The notes under the pieces: generated by a model
The model's database searches: none
Told to the model about the DNA's origin: nothing
The model's input: the letters and a program-made list of their open reading frames with translations, nothing else
Position numbers and translations under genes: made by a program
Shown here: one piece after another, positions 45,927-56,683 of the stretch
Layout of the letters: every line of letters starts with the position of its first letter
Position numbering within the stretch: the stretch's first letter is position 1
Assembly (NCBI RefSeq): GCF_027579695.1
Contig: NC_083577.1
Coordinates: forward strand, 67,169,741-67,233,740
DNA length: 64,000 nucleotides
Direction of reading: 5' to 3'
Source: Neoarius graeffei
Lineage: Eukaryota; Chordata; Actinopteri; Siluriformes; Ariidae

Positions 45927-46222
45927 TGTGGCAGCGGGGGCGTGGCCAAGCGTCGGTCTGTGAATGGAGGGCAGAGTCAGGGAAGGTGGAATCATTGCAC
46001 CTGATGGGAATTAACCTGTGTTTGGATGTCTTCCCCAGTGAACGCACCCTTTAAAAGGAGAGGAGAGCAGACGAAGGGAGTTCTTCCCCAACCAGAACAC
46101 TTGTGTGTGTGCGTGGCTGGGAATTGGAGAAAGGCTGAAAAGCTAAAAAATAAAGAGTTTGTTGAGAACTCAGTTCTGGCCTGCAGTGCTTCTGTGCTCC
46201 ACCCACCTGGTCGAATACTACA
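45927..46222 (+). repeat. LTR of the Gmr1-like element
   Basis: A 296-bp block starting TGTGGCAGCGG and ending ATACTACA (TG...CA). It is preceded by a purine-rich tract (GGGCAGTGGGGG), has a TATA-like CTTTAAAAGG at about 46050 and AATAAA at 46149-46154. Confidence 0.7.
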
Positions 46223-46504
46223 GTAAGGTTAATGAATTAGAATTTACAATGTAGTGAGAAACAAATATGAGATATAACAACAGTCAAAACCATGGAACCA
46301 AACTCCTACTTTAGCAGCTTTTTTGGGAAATCTTTCCAAAATCTACATATAAACAGAACTTTGTCTAGCTCCAAACAGGTATACAGCAATTTAACCACTA
46401 ACAGCATTACACTTTTATGACCATCAAGTTCTATCTCTCAGCGAGAATATCCACTGTTTTCATTTTGATCTTATGAATAACATGTACTTTTCCTAATTTA
46501 AAAG

Positions 46505-47093
46505 TGTGAGGGAATTTTAATGAATGAACATTATTATTCTCTGTGTTTCTGTATGTTGAGCTCAGGTGACTTAATGGATGAACATTATTATTCTCTGTGT
46601 TTCTGTATGTTGAACTAAAGCGGCTTAGTTACTGAGAAGAGATGTTTTTCCACATGCTGTAATCGCTTTTCTGTGGCCTTGGTGGTAATGAGCAGGGTGC
46701 TTGAGTTCGTCCTAACTACGCATCTTCTCATGATGTAATCACCTTTCCTGACCTCGGTGATGATAAGCAGGGAGCTTGAGCTCTCCCTAACTCGCATCTG
46801 CCTGCACATACCAGAGCACGCCAGGTACACGCTTTAACAAAGCTTCATAGAAAATCTTGAGCCAATCACGTGAAGACACAAGCAGTGAGCGAATGCTTTC
46901 AGAGTATAATAGATAACATTCCTAAAACACAACTCAGAGTGCGCGTACTCTCGGCATCATCAGAAGTGGTGTCGTCTTCTATTCTTCTCTTTCCATTCCT
47001 ATTTTATATATCTTTTATATGATCTACTATAATAAATGACTGAAAAGACAACTGTTAAGCGTTCTGAAGTGTTTATTAGAAATTTCCATTACA
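46505..47093 (+). repeat. ERV 5' LTR
   Basis: Starts TGTGAGGGAA, ends CCATTACA. U3 opens with a roughly 50-bp tandem direct repeat (about 46517-46620), enhancer-like. TATA-like GTATAATAGA at about 46905; AATAAA at about 47031. No splice or ORF content. Confidence 0.9.
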
Positions 47094-47096
47094 ATT

Positions 47097-47114
47097 TGGC
47101 GTCCCCTGGGTGGG
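47097..47114 (+). other. Primer binding site of the ERV
   Basis: TGGCGTCCCCTGGGTGGG begins 3 bp after the LTR with the canonical TGG. The priming tRNA is not identified with certainty; an Arg-type tRNA is a guess. Confidence 0.6.
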
Positions 47115-48068
47115 CCCTATGCGTCTGATCCTCGGACAGTGGAACACTCCCAAGGCTACGGTGCGGAGCTGAGAACTCGGATGAGAGACCAGGCCATCAG
47201 GGCTCACCGAACCAGTAAGTGATACCTTTGCATTCTTGTGTAAAGAAATTAGTGGAAACAGTATTTAAAGAATGATACAAGAAATGGACAGAGATTTGTC
47301 CTAGTATTTAAAGAATGATATAAGAGATGGACAGAGATTGTCCCAGTCAAGGAAGACTGATATAAGAGACGGACAGAAGTTTGTCTGAGCTCAGGAGGAC
47401 TGCTAAACTGTGGTACCATCAATATGTTTGCAGACAACGGATAAAACACAATTTTGAGACAATAAACTGCGAGTAGTTTATTGGGTTGTGTAAGAGAATT
47501 ATCCGCCTAAGTGACGACTGGGTAATCGCTCACCTACTTGAGGAGGGGAAGTACGGGTGCGTGTTTCGACGGATTCACGTTCAGCGATTCGTGGGAATTG
47601 AATCTTGCTCCCTTTGTTCTGTGTGAACAACTGGCCCGTCTGGGGAACGGGATAGAGAAGTTCGATCGCGAAAATGCAAAGACACACCGGTGTGCACGCA
47701 AAATATTGATGAATTAACAGAGTACTGTCCTCCTCCAAATTCTGAAACAGAGAAACAGCTTTTGTACACATGCGCTAGTTGTCTTTGAGGTTGTTGTGTT
47801 AAATGATACCTACTTTGGTTTAAGGCAAATGTCAGATAAATTGTTTACTAATAAGAACACACCTAAAAGATTATTGTGTCGCATTTTTGGACATAGTCCA
47901 ACCTGCTCTTCTTGTGATCCTAATAAAAACTCAGCCATTGTTGTCATAACCTATTGATATAACAGTGTACAATGAGGAACAGAAACAGTAAGTTAGGGAA
48001 AGAAAAGAAAAAGCAAGTGTGCTATAATAAGAATTGGATGTTCCTATGACAGCCCAAACATCCAGTTT
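47115..48068 (+). other. ERV leader and start of gag
   Basis: Untranslated leader of about 0.85 kb. A likely gag start at 47972 gives MRNRNSKLG, which resembles a matrix N-terminus but has Arg where the myristoylated Gly would be. It stops after about 25 codons, so a frameshift separates it from the main gag frame. Confidence 0.5.
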
Positions 48069-49115
48069 ATGAAAACCTCGTATGGCGAGGATTATTTGGC
48101 ACAGTTTGATATATGGGTAAAGGACTTAGAATTCCCTGAGAAGGGCAGTTTTAGTCCCAGGCAGATAGGACAGTTAGAAGAAAAGTTGAAACAGAAGGAA
48201 AAAGAAGAGTCTGCAGATAATGTTAAGTTCTTAGGGGACTGGAGGGCGTTTTCTGCATGGAAAGAAGAAACACTTAAGAGAGAGTACAAAAGAGAGAAAC
48301 GACAGGCAGGGCTCTCACCCTCTTCTCAGTGTCTGAAATTTCAGATGGACCCTGACCTGGAGTCTGCCCCACCACCCCAACCCACACTGCCTCCTCAGCA
48401 AGGTGGAACATCATTCCCACAAGTGCTTCACCCACAGAAAGGGGGAGAAGTTGAGACGAAGAAAAAAACTGAGCCTCTGGAATCTCCTCCAGCCTACCAG
48501 CCGCCTCCAGCGTCAGCACCTCCCCTCGCTTCTCCATCACACACGAGATCCGGTCTTGCATACGGCGATGGAAAAGACACCCTCCTGGACCTGACCACGT
48601 GCTCACCAGTGGGTCCACAAGGCTGTAACCTAAAGTCTGAAGTTCTTCATCTTCCATTTGTGGAAGTGGCTGGAGCTGATGGCGTGCTTTTAGTCCACAG
48701 ACCCTGGACGACAGCTGATATCAAGGAAAGCATGGCTTCTCTTCCCAATGTGAGAGAGGTAGGAGGAAAGAGATTTGGTAACAAACTGTTGATATTTTGC
48801 AGAGAATTCCGACCAACCACCCATGAGCTTCGACGCTTAATCATGACCAAGATGGGTATAGATTGGAACAAAGTTTCCAAAGAGTGGCCGGAAGCTGACC
48901 AGCGAATGACTACACCAGACTGGAGTGCAGCTGGCAATGGTGAGTATAGAGATACCATCACTGCTCTCTGTGCTCGTCTGGACAGTACTTTTCCCTTGAA
49001 CATAGACATTACTAAGATCAGTATGTGTAAGCAAGAAGATGTGAAGTGGTGTCAGTGTTTTTCGCCCGTCTCACCGCCATGCATGAGAAAAAGAAAAAAA
49101 AACACAGTGGCCTGA
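48069..49115 (+). pseudogene. ERV gag (matrix and capsid part)
   Basis: Open for 348 codons. The matrix region is followed by a Pro-rich stretch with the late-domain motif PPAY (about residues 138-141), then a capsid with LLVHRPWTTADIKESMASLP and FGNKLLIFCREFRPTTHELR. The frame is lost near 49030-49110, and coding continues in another frame up to the transposon at 49223. Structural virion protein by homology; broken here. Confidence 0.8.
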
Positions 49116-49222
49116 CCAGACCTGCGACCCTGGCTGCAGTGGAGGGCACTCCTGAGTCTCACCAAGATCGAGCAGTACACTGTGCATGCAGAAAAGCTGC
49201 TGAAAGAGAAGGAGAAGACAAA

Positions 49223-50489
49223 TGCCGCTTTTCCACTACAAACGCGGCTGAGCCGTGCCGTGCTGAGTCGAGCTGAGTCGAGCTGAGCGGGGCTGTTGGA
49301 GTTGCATTTCGACTACAACCGCGCTGAACCATGCTGGCTGGAAGTGGGTGGACACATTGGGTGGAGTTAGCGAAAGTGGGTGGACGTCACGTGATGTCGT
49401 TAAGCAGCGCAAACAGTGACATCAGTGACAGTGGCGGAACAAGTCAGAGCCGGGCTGGGGGCGGGGCAAATGACCGGGCCCTTTATTAAAGCTTATCATA
49501 ACATCATTTTAGGCTACAAAATGTCCACAACTGCGGTGTTTACCAATTTCAACACTACCGGGTGCAACTATGTTATTTAGTACATCAAGTCCTTCAAACG
49601 AACATGTAACTCAGAAACAAAAAACATTAGGATACTGTACATGGCTCATAATAAAACATCAATAGCCTATACTGCGCACATTATTTGAAGGGCATACGAA
49701 TGAGCGCTCAGAGGTTGCAACGGTGACAGGAAGAGTCAGAAATAAAAGGAGGGCGGTGCAAACCTCACTGAATGCACTGTGTTTACCAATTTCAACACTA
49801 CGGGGTGCAACTATGTTATTTTGTACATTAAGTCCTTCAAACGAACATGTAACTCAGAAACAAAAAAACATTAGGCGACATACTGTACATGGCTCATAAT
49901 AAAACATCAATAGCCTACTGCGCGCATTATTTGAAGGGCATACGACGAGCCTTGCGCTCCGCGAACTCGTCCACGATGCTCTGTATGTCACTGATTCAGT
50001 GATCTTTTAAGCGGTAGTCTCACGACCCGGATAGTAAACAATAAACATGGAGGACATGGAGTCGTTAGTGTTGCTGGTCTTGGTGCTGTGGCTTGTTGTC
50101 ACCGACAACGCCAACAGATACTGGCAAGAGCGTATAGATGAGGCGAGGCACATAAGGCTTCAGAAATTCTCGTAATTCGTAATTATTCTTCTTCCGGGTT
50201 TGTGGTGTTTACAGATCCCAGCGCGCTCGCGGGGCGTGTGTGGGCATGTGAGGACACTCCTCCTCACCAATCAGTGCACAGGGGAGTGTCTGCTCACGCC
50301 CCCAACCTCACTCGGCAGGGTTTGGCTCGCTTCAGCCCCACTCCAAAACGGTGCGAGTTTTAGGGGCTAAGCAGGGCTGAAACGAGCTGAGTCGTGCTGG
50401 TTTTTGGTAGTCGAAACGCGAGCCGTGTCGGGCTGAAGTGAGCTGAAGCGAGCTGAAGTGAGCTGAAAAAGGGTAGTGGAAAAGGGCCA
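49223..50489 (+). mobile_element. TIR element inserted in ERV gag
   Basis: A 1267-bp element. Ends TGCCGCTTTTCCACTAC and, inverted, TGGCCCTTTTCCACTAC. The flanks suggest a short AAA duplication. Gag sequence resumes in register on its far side. Subterminal repeats of GAGCTGA/GTCGAGCTGA occur at both ends. An internal segment of about 170 bp is duplicated (about 49535-49700 and 49785-49950). A short frame at 50047-50175 (MEDMESLVLLVLVLWL) resembles the start of a PIF/Harbinger nuclease. Probably non-autonomous Harbinger-type. Confidence 0.65.
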
Positions 50490-50727
50490 AAAGTCGGCAC
50501 AAAGAGACCAAGACCTACATGCCACCACTCTCACTCTTCTCCAGACTGCTCAGCCTGGACCTAGAGGAAGAGGTCGAGGTAGGGGCCGAGACAGGACGAC
50601 CTGGAGTGACTCGTCCTGGATAAAAGGTGCAACCTGCTACAACTGCAATCAAAAGGGACACATTGCTCGAGATTGTCTCCACAGTAGCAGGCAGACGCCC
50701 TGTGAGGAGTACAGCAAAGCAGACTGA
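50490..50727 (+). pseudogene. ERV nucleocapsid, ending in UGA
   Basis: An Arg/Gly-rich stretch (GPRGRGRGRGRDRTTW) is followed by a zinc knuckle CYNCNQKGHIARDC (C-x2-C-x4-H-x4-C), the RNA-packaging motif. The frame ends at TGA 50725-50727 and continues open, in the same frame, into protease. Confidence 0.85.
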
Positions 50728-51894
50728 TGGGCGGACTCTGGGAACGGGCCCCACACAGAGAACAGGGGAGGTAACACACACACACCTGATGATACACATA
50801 CACATAGACAGGAGCATTCACATAATGTTAAACACATTAGTAGCAGCACCTGCATGCAACAGCAGGACTACACAGAAATGCCCGATACACCAGTCCAGAC
50901 AGATACACCTGAAGTTGCATTAAGTTTGTTAAAATACACAACTACTCCCTTTTCTAAACTCCCTTGTATGCCCCTCACTGTATGTGGGCATGTGTTAACC
51001 TTTTTAGTAGATTCTGGAGCAGGACACTCAGTGATACAACATGGGGTACTTCCAGTAGACCCACCGCTCAGCTCAAATTCTATTCAGACAGTGGGCATCT
51101 CAGGACGACCTCTAACCGAAACATTCTCAGTCAACCTCCCGTGTGAAAGCGAGGGAGGAATAGTTACATCCCACTCATTCCTCATCTCACATACATGTCC
51201 AGTAAATTTGTTAGCACATGATGTAATGTGCAAATTAGAAGTAAATCTCACGTCCACTCCAGATGGACTAACTATTGAAGTAAGTGAAATGTGCGGTGTG
51301 CAGTATGGGTTTGGAAGCCCCCTGTATGTGTATGTCTGGCAGCTCTGCTCAGATCAGCTCACACAAACTCCAAAACACCTTGTACAGCTCGCACACTTGA
51401 ACACCTCATCAGTTGACACAGATTATATGAAAGAGGAAGATTTACATTGCACAGCACATGTTCACCAAGGTCAAGATGTAGAGTTTGAAAAGACTTGGTT
51501 TGCAGACCCCCATGCACGTGAAAGATTGACCCTCAAACTATGTATTGGTCTAAACATTATTGCGCTGTGCAGGTCCATTTTACTCGTTGTCCAAACAGCT
51601 GCATCAATGTTCATCGCAGTGTTCTCAAACATGTTATACGCAGCCTCGTGTCAGAGGACTTTGAGGTTGGCTGCTGCCAACATGATTTCTTTGACATCAT
51701 TAATTCTATATCCCATGTCTCATTACCAAGGCCACGAGCCGCCCATTGGAAAGACATGGGGAAGTGGGTCAGGAAGTGTGCAGTCGATGGCAATGAATGG
51801 TCCCAAACAGAGGACCCTAGTGTGTTGTTTTGTCAAAGGCTTGGGGTCTACAAACAAAGTCATGCTATGTGTGTGTATGTTAAGCGCAGCGTAA
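50728..51894 (+). pseudogene. ERV protease and following segment
   Basis: In frame with nucleocapsid across a single UGA. Retropepsin motif LTFLVDSGAGHSVI (catalytic Asp at about 51014) and a LLAHDVMCKL flap/alpha segment. After protease about 150 codons follow with no RT homology I recognise (PLYVYVWQLCS..., EEDLHCTAHVHQG). The true frame appears to shift near 51530, since RT continues at 51540-52229; the end of this frame is a shadow. Confidence 0.8.
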
Positions 51895-52660
51895 TATTAG
51901 CCACTGATGACCAGGGTCCTGGGGACCCCGGCCATAGTGGCCTGTTTGTCTCTGTTTCCACAGGCATAACTCCAGCAGAGGTGCACCCCAAATTGGCGGG
52001 AGTTCCAAATTCTGTTTGGGCGAAGGGTAAACATGATGTAGGCCTAATAAAGAATGCTGAACCAGTGGTGATCACCCCCAAATCAGATTTCAGTCCTAAA
52101 CAGACCCAGTACCCACTCAAACCAGAAGCACTTACAGGTATAAGACCAGTCTTTGATTCATTGCTGAAGGCAGATGTAATTGTCCCTTGCCAGGACTCTC
52201 CAGTGCGTACTCCTATTTTTTCCAGTTAAGAAGGCAAGAAAACCATCCCAGCGCGATGAGTGGAGGTTTGTCCAAGATCTGCAAGCAGTCAATGCTGCGG
52301 CTGTCCCGCACGCGCCTGACGTCCCTAAAGAGTGCTCTGCAGACCACACCCACGTTGGGACTGCCTGACCCCAATAAACCATTTGTTCAAGCTGTAGATG
52401 AAAAGAAGGGTTTTATGACCTCTGTTCTTTCGCAGAAACACGGGGATAGATTGAGACCTGTAGCCTACTTCTCCAGCAGGCTGGATCCAGTGGCGGCTGG
52501 ACTTCCTGTTTGCCTGTGTGCAGTTGCTGCAGCTGAAAAGGTGGTAACTGCTTCCAGAAATATTGTGGGGTACTCTAGCCTCACCCTTTTGGTCCCACAT
52601 GCTGTCTCCCTCCTTCTGTTGGAGAAAAGACGTCACATTTGTCAGCACAGAGATGGTTGA
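51540..52660 (+). pseudogene. ERV reverse transcriptase with catalytic core deleted
   Basis: The start of RT is clear (KHDVGLIKNAEPVVITPKSD, YPLKPEA, then EWRFVQDLQAVNAA near 52260-52300). After about 52325 the sequence jumps to the connection region (LPDPNKPFVQAVDEKKGFM, RPVAYFSSRLDPVA). The palm with the YxDD motif, roughly 200 residues, is absent. Frames also shift near 52210 and 52330. No RT activity is possible from this copy. Confidence 0.85.
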
Positions 52661-52816
52661 AGTATAACACTGTCATACTTGATATGCCTAACATCATTGT
52701 GAAACGTTGTTCTGTTCTGAATTCTGCCTCTCTTCTCCCTACAGAGGACGATGGAGAACCACATGACTGTGTTGCTCTCACTAATGATTTTTGTTCCCCC
52801 AGGGCAGACTTAAAGA

Positions 52817-53505
52817 GTGACCCTTTTGGAAAATCCAGACATGGTCCTCTATGTGGATGGTTCAGCCTCCAGAGACCCAGAGACGGGAAAGAACAAAGTA
52901 GGTTTTGCCGTAGTCTCAGATCACGAGGTCCTCAAGGTGTCACATCTGCCCTCGAACCTGTTGGCGCAGGCTGCAGAGCTCTGTGCCCTCATTGAGGCAT
53001 GCAAATTGGCGGCAGGGCAATCTGTCAATATTTTTACGGACAGTAGGTATGCATTTAGCGTTGTGCACGATTTTGGCACCATTTGGAAACATAGAAATTT
53101 TCTCACTAGCACAGGATCTCCCATTGCACATCATAAACTGGTCTCTGAGTTGTTGGATGCTATTCTACTCCCTAGAGCCATTGCTGTGTGTAAGTGTGCT
53201 GCCCATACTAACAATACTGATCTTGTGTCTCAAGGGAATGCCAGGGCAGACGCGGCAGCTAAGTGTGCAGCCTCGGCTTCCAGTTCACTCTCTAACCTTG
53301 CCTTTTCTCAGGTTTCTACCCCTTGTTTACAGCTAGCAAACCTTCAGAGCACTGCCACCCAGGATGAGAGACAAGTCTGGAAACAGGCGGGCTGTATCCT
53401 TGCAAACTCGGTCTGGGTTTGTCCCTCGGGCCGTCCCTGTCTACCAAAATACATGTTCCCTTTCTATGCAAAATTGGCACATGGGCTCACCCATGTGTCA
53501 AAAAG
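52817..53505 (+). pseudogene. ERV RNase H
   Basis: Retroviral RNase H with the acidic residues in MVLYVDGSASRD, AAELCALIEACK, IFTDSRYAF and GNARADAAAK. The domain itself is uninterrupted. It continues into the integrase N-terminus (YAKLAHGLTHVSKRG), where a run of G bases at 53505-53511 marks a frameshift. Confidence 0.85.
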
Positions 53506-54496
53506 GGGGGATGGTAGCAGAAGTAACAAAGAGATGGTTCACAAAGGGGTTTTCAAATTATGCTGTGAAATTTTGCAAGCAATGCTTGATATGTGCACAA
53601 AATAATGCAGGTCAAGGTATCAAACTAACTCAAGCAGCACATCCAATACCAGACAAACCATTTGATCACCTCCAAATGGACTTTATTGAACTGACACCTA
53701 GTGAAGGGAAAAGGTGTTGCCTGGTAATAGTTGACATGTTTTCAAAATGGGTTGAAGTATTCCCCACAGCTAAACAAGACTCAGAGGCAGTAGTCAAAGC
53801 ACTCCTGAGAGATATAATTCCTAGGTGGGGTATATCTAGCAAAATCTCAAGTGACAGTGGAACACCATTTGTTAATGCAGCCCTAAAGAAAATAAGAGCA
53901 TTCCTAGGGATAGACCTGAAACAACATTGTGCCCATCATCCTGCCAGTGCGGGAGCAGTAGAGAGGGAAAATGGGTCCCTTAAAAATAAACTAAGCAAAG
54001 CTTGTGCGGAAACAGGGCTAGGATGGACAAAGGTCCTCCCTGTAGTACTCACACAAATGAGGATGCAAACTAGGCCTAAACATGGGTTAAGCCCATTCGA
54101 AATTCTGTTTGGACGAGTACCCAACACGGGGATAGGGCCAGCTCAAGGAACACTGCCAGACACCAGACTGTGTGATGATGCAATGTTGAATTACTGTGCA
54201 ACGTTGTCCTCTGCTTTGAAATCTATCCACAAACAGGTAAAGAAGCACTTCCCAAACCCGCTGAGGGACCTCTGCACGATCTACAACCAGGGGATTGGAT
54301 CATGGTGAAGGACTTCCAACAAACCAAGTGGAACAAGCCACGGTGGAATAACCCATTCCAGGTCCTGCTCACGACCCCAACGGCAGTGAAGGTCACAGGC
54401 AGAGTGACGTGGATCCACGCTAGCCACTGCAGGAGGGTTCCTGAACCAGCTGAGCAGGAGGAAGAGGAAGGCCTAAGTGACCCAGACGCTGACTAA
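53506..54496 (+). pseudogene. ERV integrase
   Basis: HHCC zinc region (HGLTHVS just upstream; CKQCLICAQNN). Catalytic core QMDFIELTP, SSDSGTPFVN and AVERENGSLKNKLSKA give the D, D and E. A C-terminal SH3-like part (WNNPFQVLLTTPTAVKV, RVTWIHASHC) follows in an overlapping frame from 54302. It ends EEEEGLSDPDAD. One frame change near 54300 separates core and tail. Confidence 0.85.
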
Positions 54497-54818
54497 AGCT
54501 CGTGAGGAAGAAAGGCATCACTACATGAAACAGTGCAAGTATCACATCAATCACGCACGCACCCTCAATAGGGAAGAGTATTTCAGTGTCTAGCTGATAG
54601 ATAAGCCTTAGGGTTTCGAGTTTCCTCCAAGTCCCGGTGAGGTGGGACGAGGGCTGATAGGGTGTGCCCGCCCTCTGAGCACCAATACACGTCAAGAAGG
54701 GCAAGGGTTAACTCGGTAACATCATTGAGGCACTGAACAAGATGCGCAAGGTTGCTGAACAATTACGAGCAGATGAACATGGAGGAGTTGAAGACAGCTG
54801 ATCGTGTTAGTTCAGTGG

Positions 54819-55062
54819 ATGGAAGACTCTGATTCTATCCACCATACCGGTCCTGGGCTTAGTGATTGTGATGCTATGTTTGCTCCCTGTTTTCTGTCAA
54901 TGTTGTATGTCTGTGTTTCAGAGGCAGCTGACAAATATCGGTTACCAGATGGTGAAAATAGACTCCGATGACTTGCCTGACTGGCCTCCAAACTCAGATG
55001 AAGACTACAACCCACCGTTCGATGACATCAGCACAGTTGACATGAAATTAGCCCTAACTTAA
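54819..55062 (+). pseudogene. ERV env remnant: transmembrane anchor and cytoplasmic tail
   Basis: Hydrophobic stretch LVIVMLCLLPVFCQCCMSVF (membrane anchor with Cys cluster), then a 50-residue acidic tail. The surface subunit, fusion peptide and most of the transmembrane subunit are missing. 54500-54818 has only scraps of possible env sequence. Envelope function is lost. Confidence 0.6.
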
Positions 55063-55276
55063 AACACTTTCATTATGATTGTTTCCTGTTCTATTATTCC
55101 TGATCTATGTATATGGCTTGCTAGCATTCATTTAAGATGTCTATGTCTTATAAAAACAGCCTTAACATTATCCCTGTACACTCAATGATATGTTAAGTCG
55201 AATCTCTCTGAGAACTCTTATCACTAAAACTGTGTACAGTTCTTTTCTTTCCTTTTAGCAATTTATCCTATAGGAT

Positions 55277-55289
55277 AAAAAGGGGGGAA
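55277..55289 (+). other. Polypurine tract of the ERV
   Basis: AAAAAGGGGGGAA directly before the 3' LTR; primer for plus-strand synthesis. Confidence 0.8.
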
Positions 55290-55878
55290 TGTGAGGGAAT
55301 TTTAATGAATGAACATTATTATTCTCTGTGTTTCTGTATGTTGAGCTCAGGTGACTTAATGGATGAACATTATTATTCTCTGTGTTTCTGTATGTTGAAC
55401 TAAAGTGGCTTAGTTACTGAGAAGAGATGTTTTTCCACATGCTGTAATCGCTTTTCTGTGGCCTTGGTGGTAATGAGCAGGGTGCTTGAGTTCGTCCTAA
55501 CTACGCATCTTCTCATGATGTAATCACCTTTCCTGACCTCGGTGATGATAAGCAGGGAGCTTGAGCTCTCCCTAACTCGCATCCGCCTGCACATACCAGA
55601 GCACGCCAGGTGCACGCTTTAACAAAGCTTCATAGAAAATCTTGAGCCAATCACGTGAAGACACAAGCAGTGAGCGAATGCTTTCAGAGTATAATAGATA
55701 ACATTCCTAAAACACAACTCAGAGTGCGCGTACTCTCGGCATCATCAGAAGTGGTGTCTTCTTCTATTCTTCTCTTTCAATTCCTATTTTATATATCTTT
55801 TATATGATCTACTATAATAAATGACTGAAAAGACAACTGTTAAGCGTTCTGAAGTGTTTATTAGAAATTTCCATTACA
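55290..55878 (+). repeat. ERV 3' LTR
   Basis: 589 bp, colinear with the 5' LTR with about five substitutions (for example GCGGCTT/GTGGCTT, GGTACAC/GGTGCAC, GTGTCGTC/GTGTCTTC). The U3 tandem repeat is retained. Confidence 0.9.
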
Positions 55879-55882
55879 AAAG

Positions 55883-56680
55883 TAAATCCCTCTACATTGC
55901 TGACACACACAACTTACATCATTCTACAACACAGTCTATATCACTGGCTTTTGTTTGGAGTGGACGGTGTGTGTCAGATTGAGAATGAGGATCTCATGTC
56001 CTTTGACCTTCTATTGGCCCACAATGACTCCGGCATGAGGAAGCTAATGGAACATCATTTACACTTTCGGCCCATTGGCTCACTGAGCGATGAGACTAAG
56101 GTGCATGCAAGGCTGTTGCCTTGGTTACGGTTGGCAGGTTGAATTGTAAAGTGGATGATGAATGACCTGAGAAATGAGCTTTTATGTTCCATTATACTCC
56201 ACCACATACAAACATTACACAAGCACACATTGTACAGTCACTCAGAGGCCTCATTCTCTCCTGCGTCACTGGAAATTTATAGAAAATACCTCACTGATTA
56301 TCAAAAAGCATTACTGACTCTCAGGGAAAATAAACAGAAAAGGTATATAGTTATGAGTGGGAAATTTAAGTGATTAAAGTGTTAAGTTTTGAGCATCCTG
56401 TATATTGTTTTGTAGCAATGCCATTCAAACAATATCTCTGTGTTCTCACACACTTCCCAATATTCTTACAGTATTTGTGTATACAGTTCCATAGTTTAAT
56501 TGTTATTGATGATCGATTTGTTGCTTTCACATATTTTACACAAATGCATCATGCCTCCAAACTCATAAGAATTTGTATTCTGCAATTTGTATGAGTAGAT
56601 GAGAAGGTATAAAAAAAAGTTAAGAGAAAGGTGATGGTAGGCTGGGGCTCCTATGTTTTAATTTGACTTGATTCATTCAT
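55883..56680. other. Intergenic, nothing recognised
   Basis: An 81-codon frame at 55897 has no recognisable motif. No repeat named. Confidence 0.4.
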
Positions 56681-56683
56681 TCA

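Larger units (their letters stand above)
42969..46222 (+). mobile_element. Gmr1-like Ty3/gypsy retrotransposon, 5'-truncated, one LTR
   Basis: The order is integrase (43203-44310), then RT and RNase H (44497-45909), then a 3' LTR (45927-46222). Integrase before RT is the Ty1/copia order and marks the Gmr1 group of Ty3/gypsy elements first described from cod. Gag, protease and the 5' LTR are missing; the element is fused to a broken SINE at its left. Frameshifts in the integrase make it inactive, though the RT frame is open. Confidence 0.85.
46505..55878 (+). mobile_element. Endogenous retrovirus, class I (gamma/epsilon-like), defective
   Basis: A 9.4-kb provirus with two 589-bp LTRs and AAAG on both sides (46501-46504 and 55879-55882), a 4-bp duplication. 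The order is LTR, primer site, gag, pro, pol (RT, RNase H, IN), env remnant, polypurine tract, LTR. I counted five differences between the LTRs, so insertion was recent. Breaks: frameshift at the start of gag, a 1.27-kb transposon in gag, frameshifts in pol, loss of the RT catalytic core, and env reduced to its last part. It cannot make infectious virus. Confidence 0.9.

Noticed and set aside
45487..46047. 186-codon minus-strand frame opposite Gmr1-like RNase H and LTR
   Set aside because: Shadow of the real RT/RNase H frame; no independent motif.
55897..56142. 81-codon frame after the ERV
   Set aside because: No motif, no splice context that convinces; left as unassigned.
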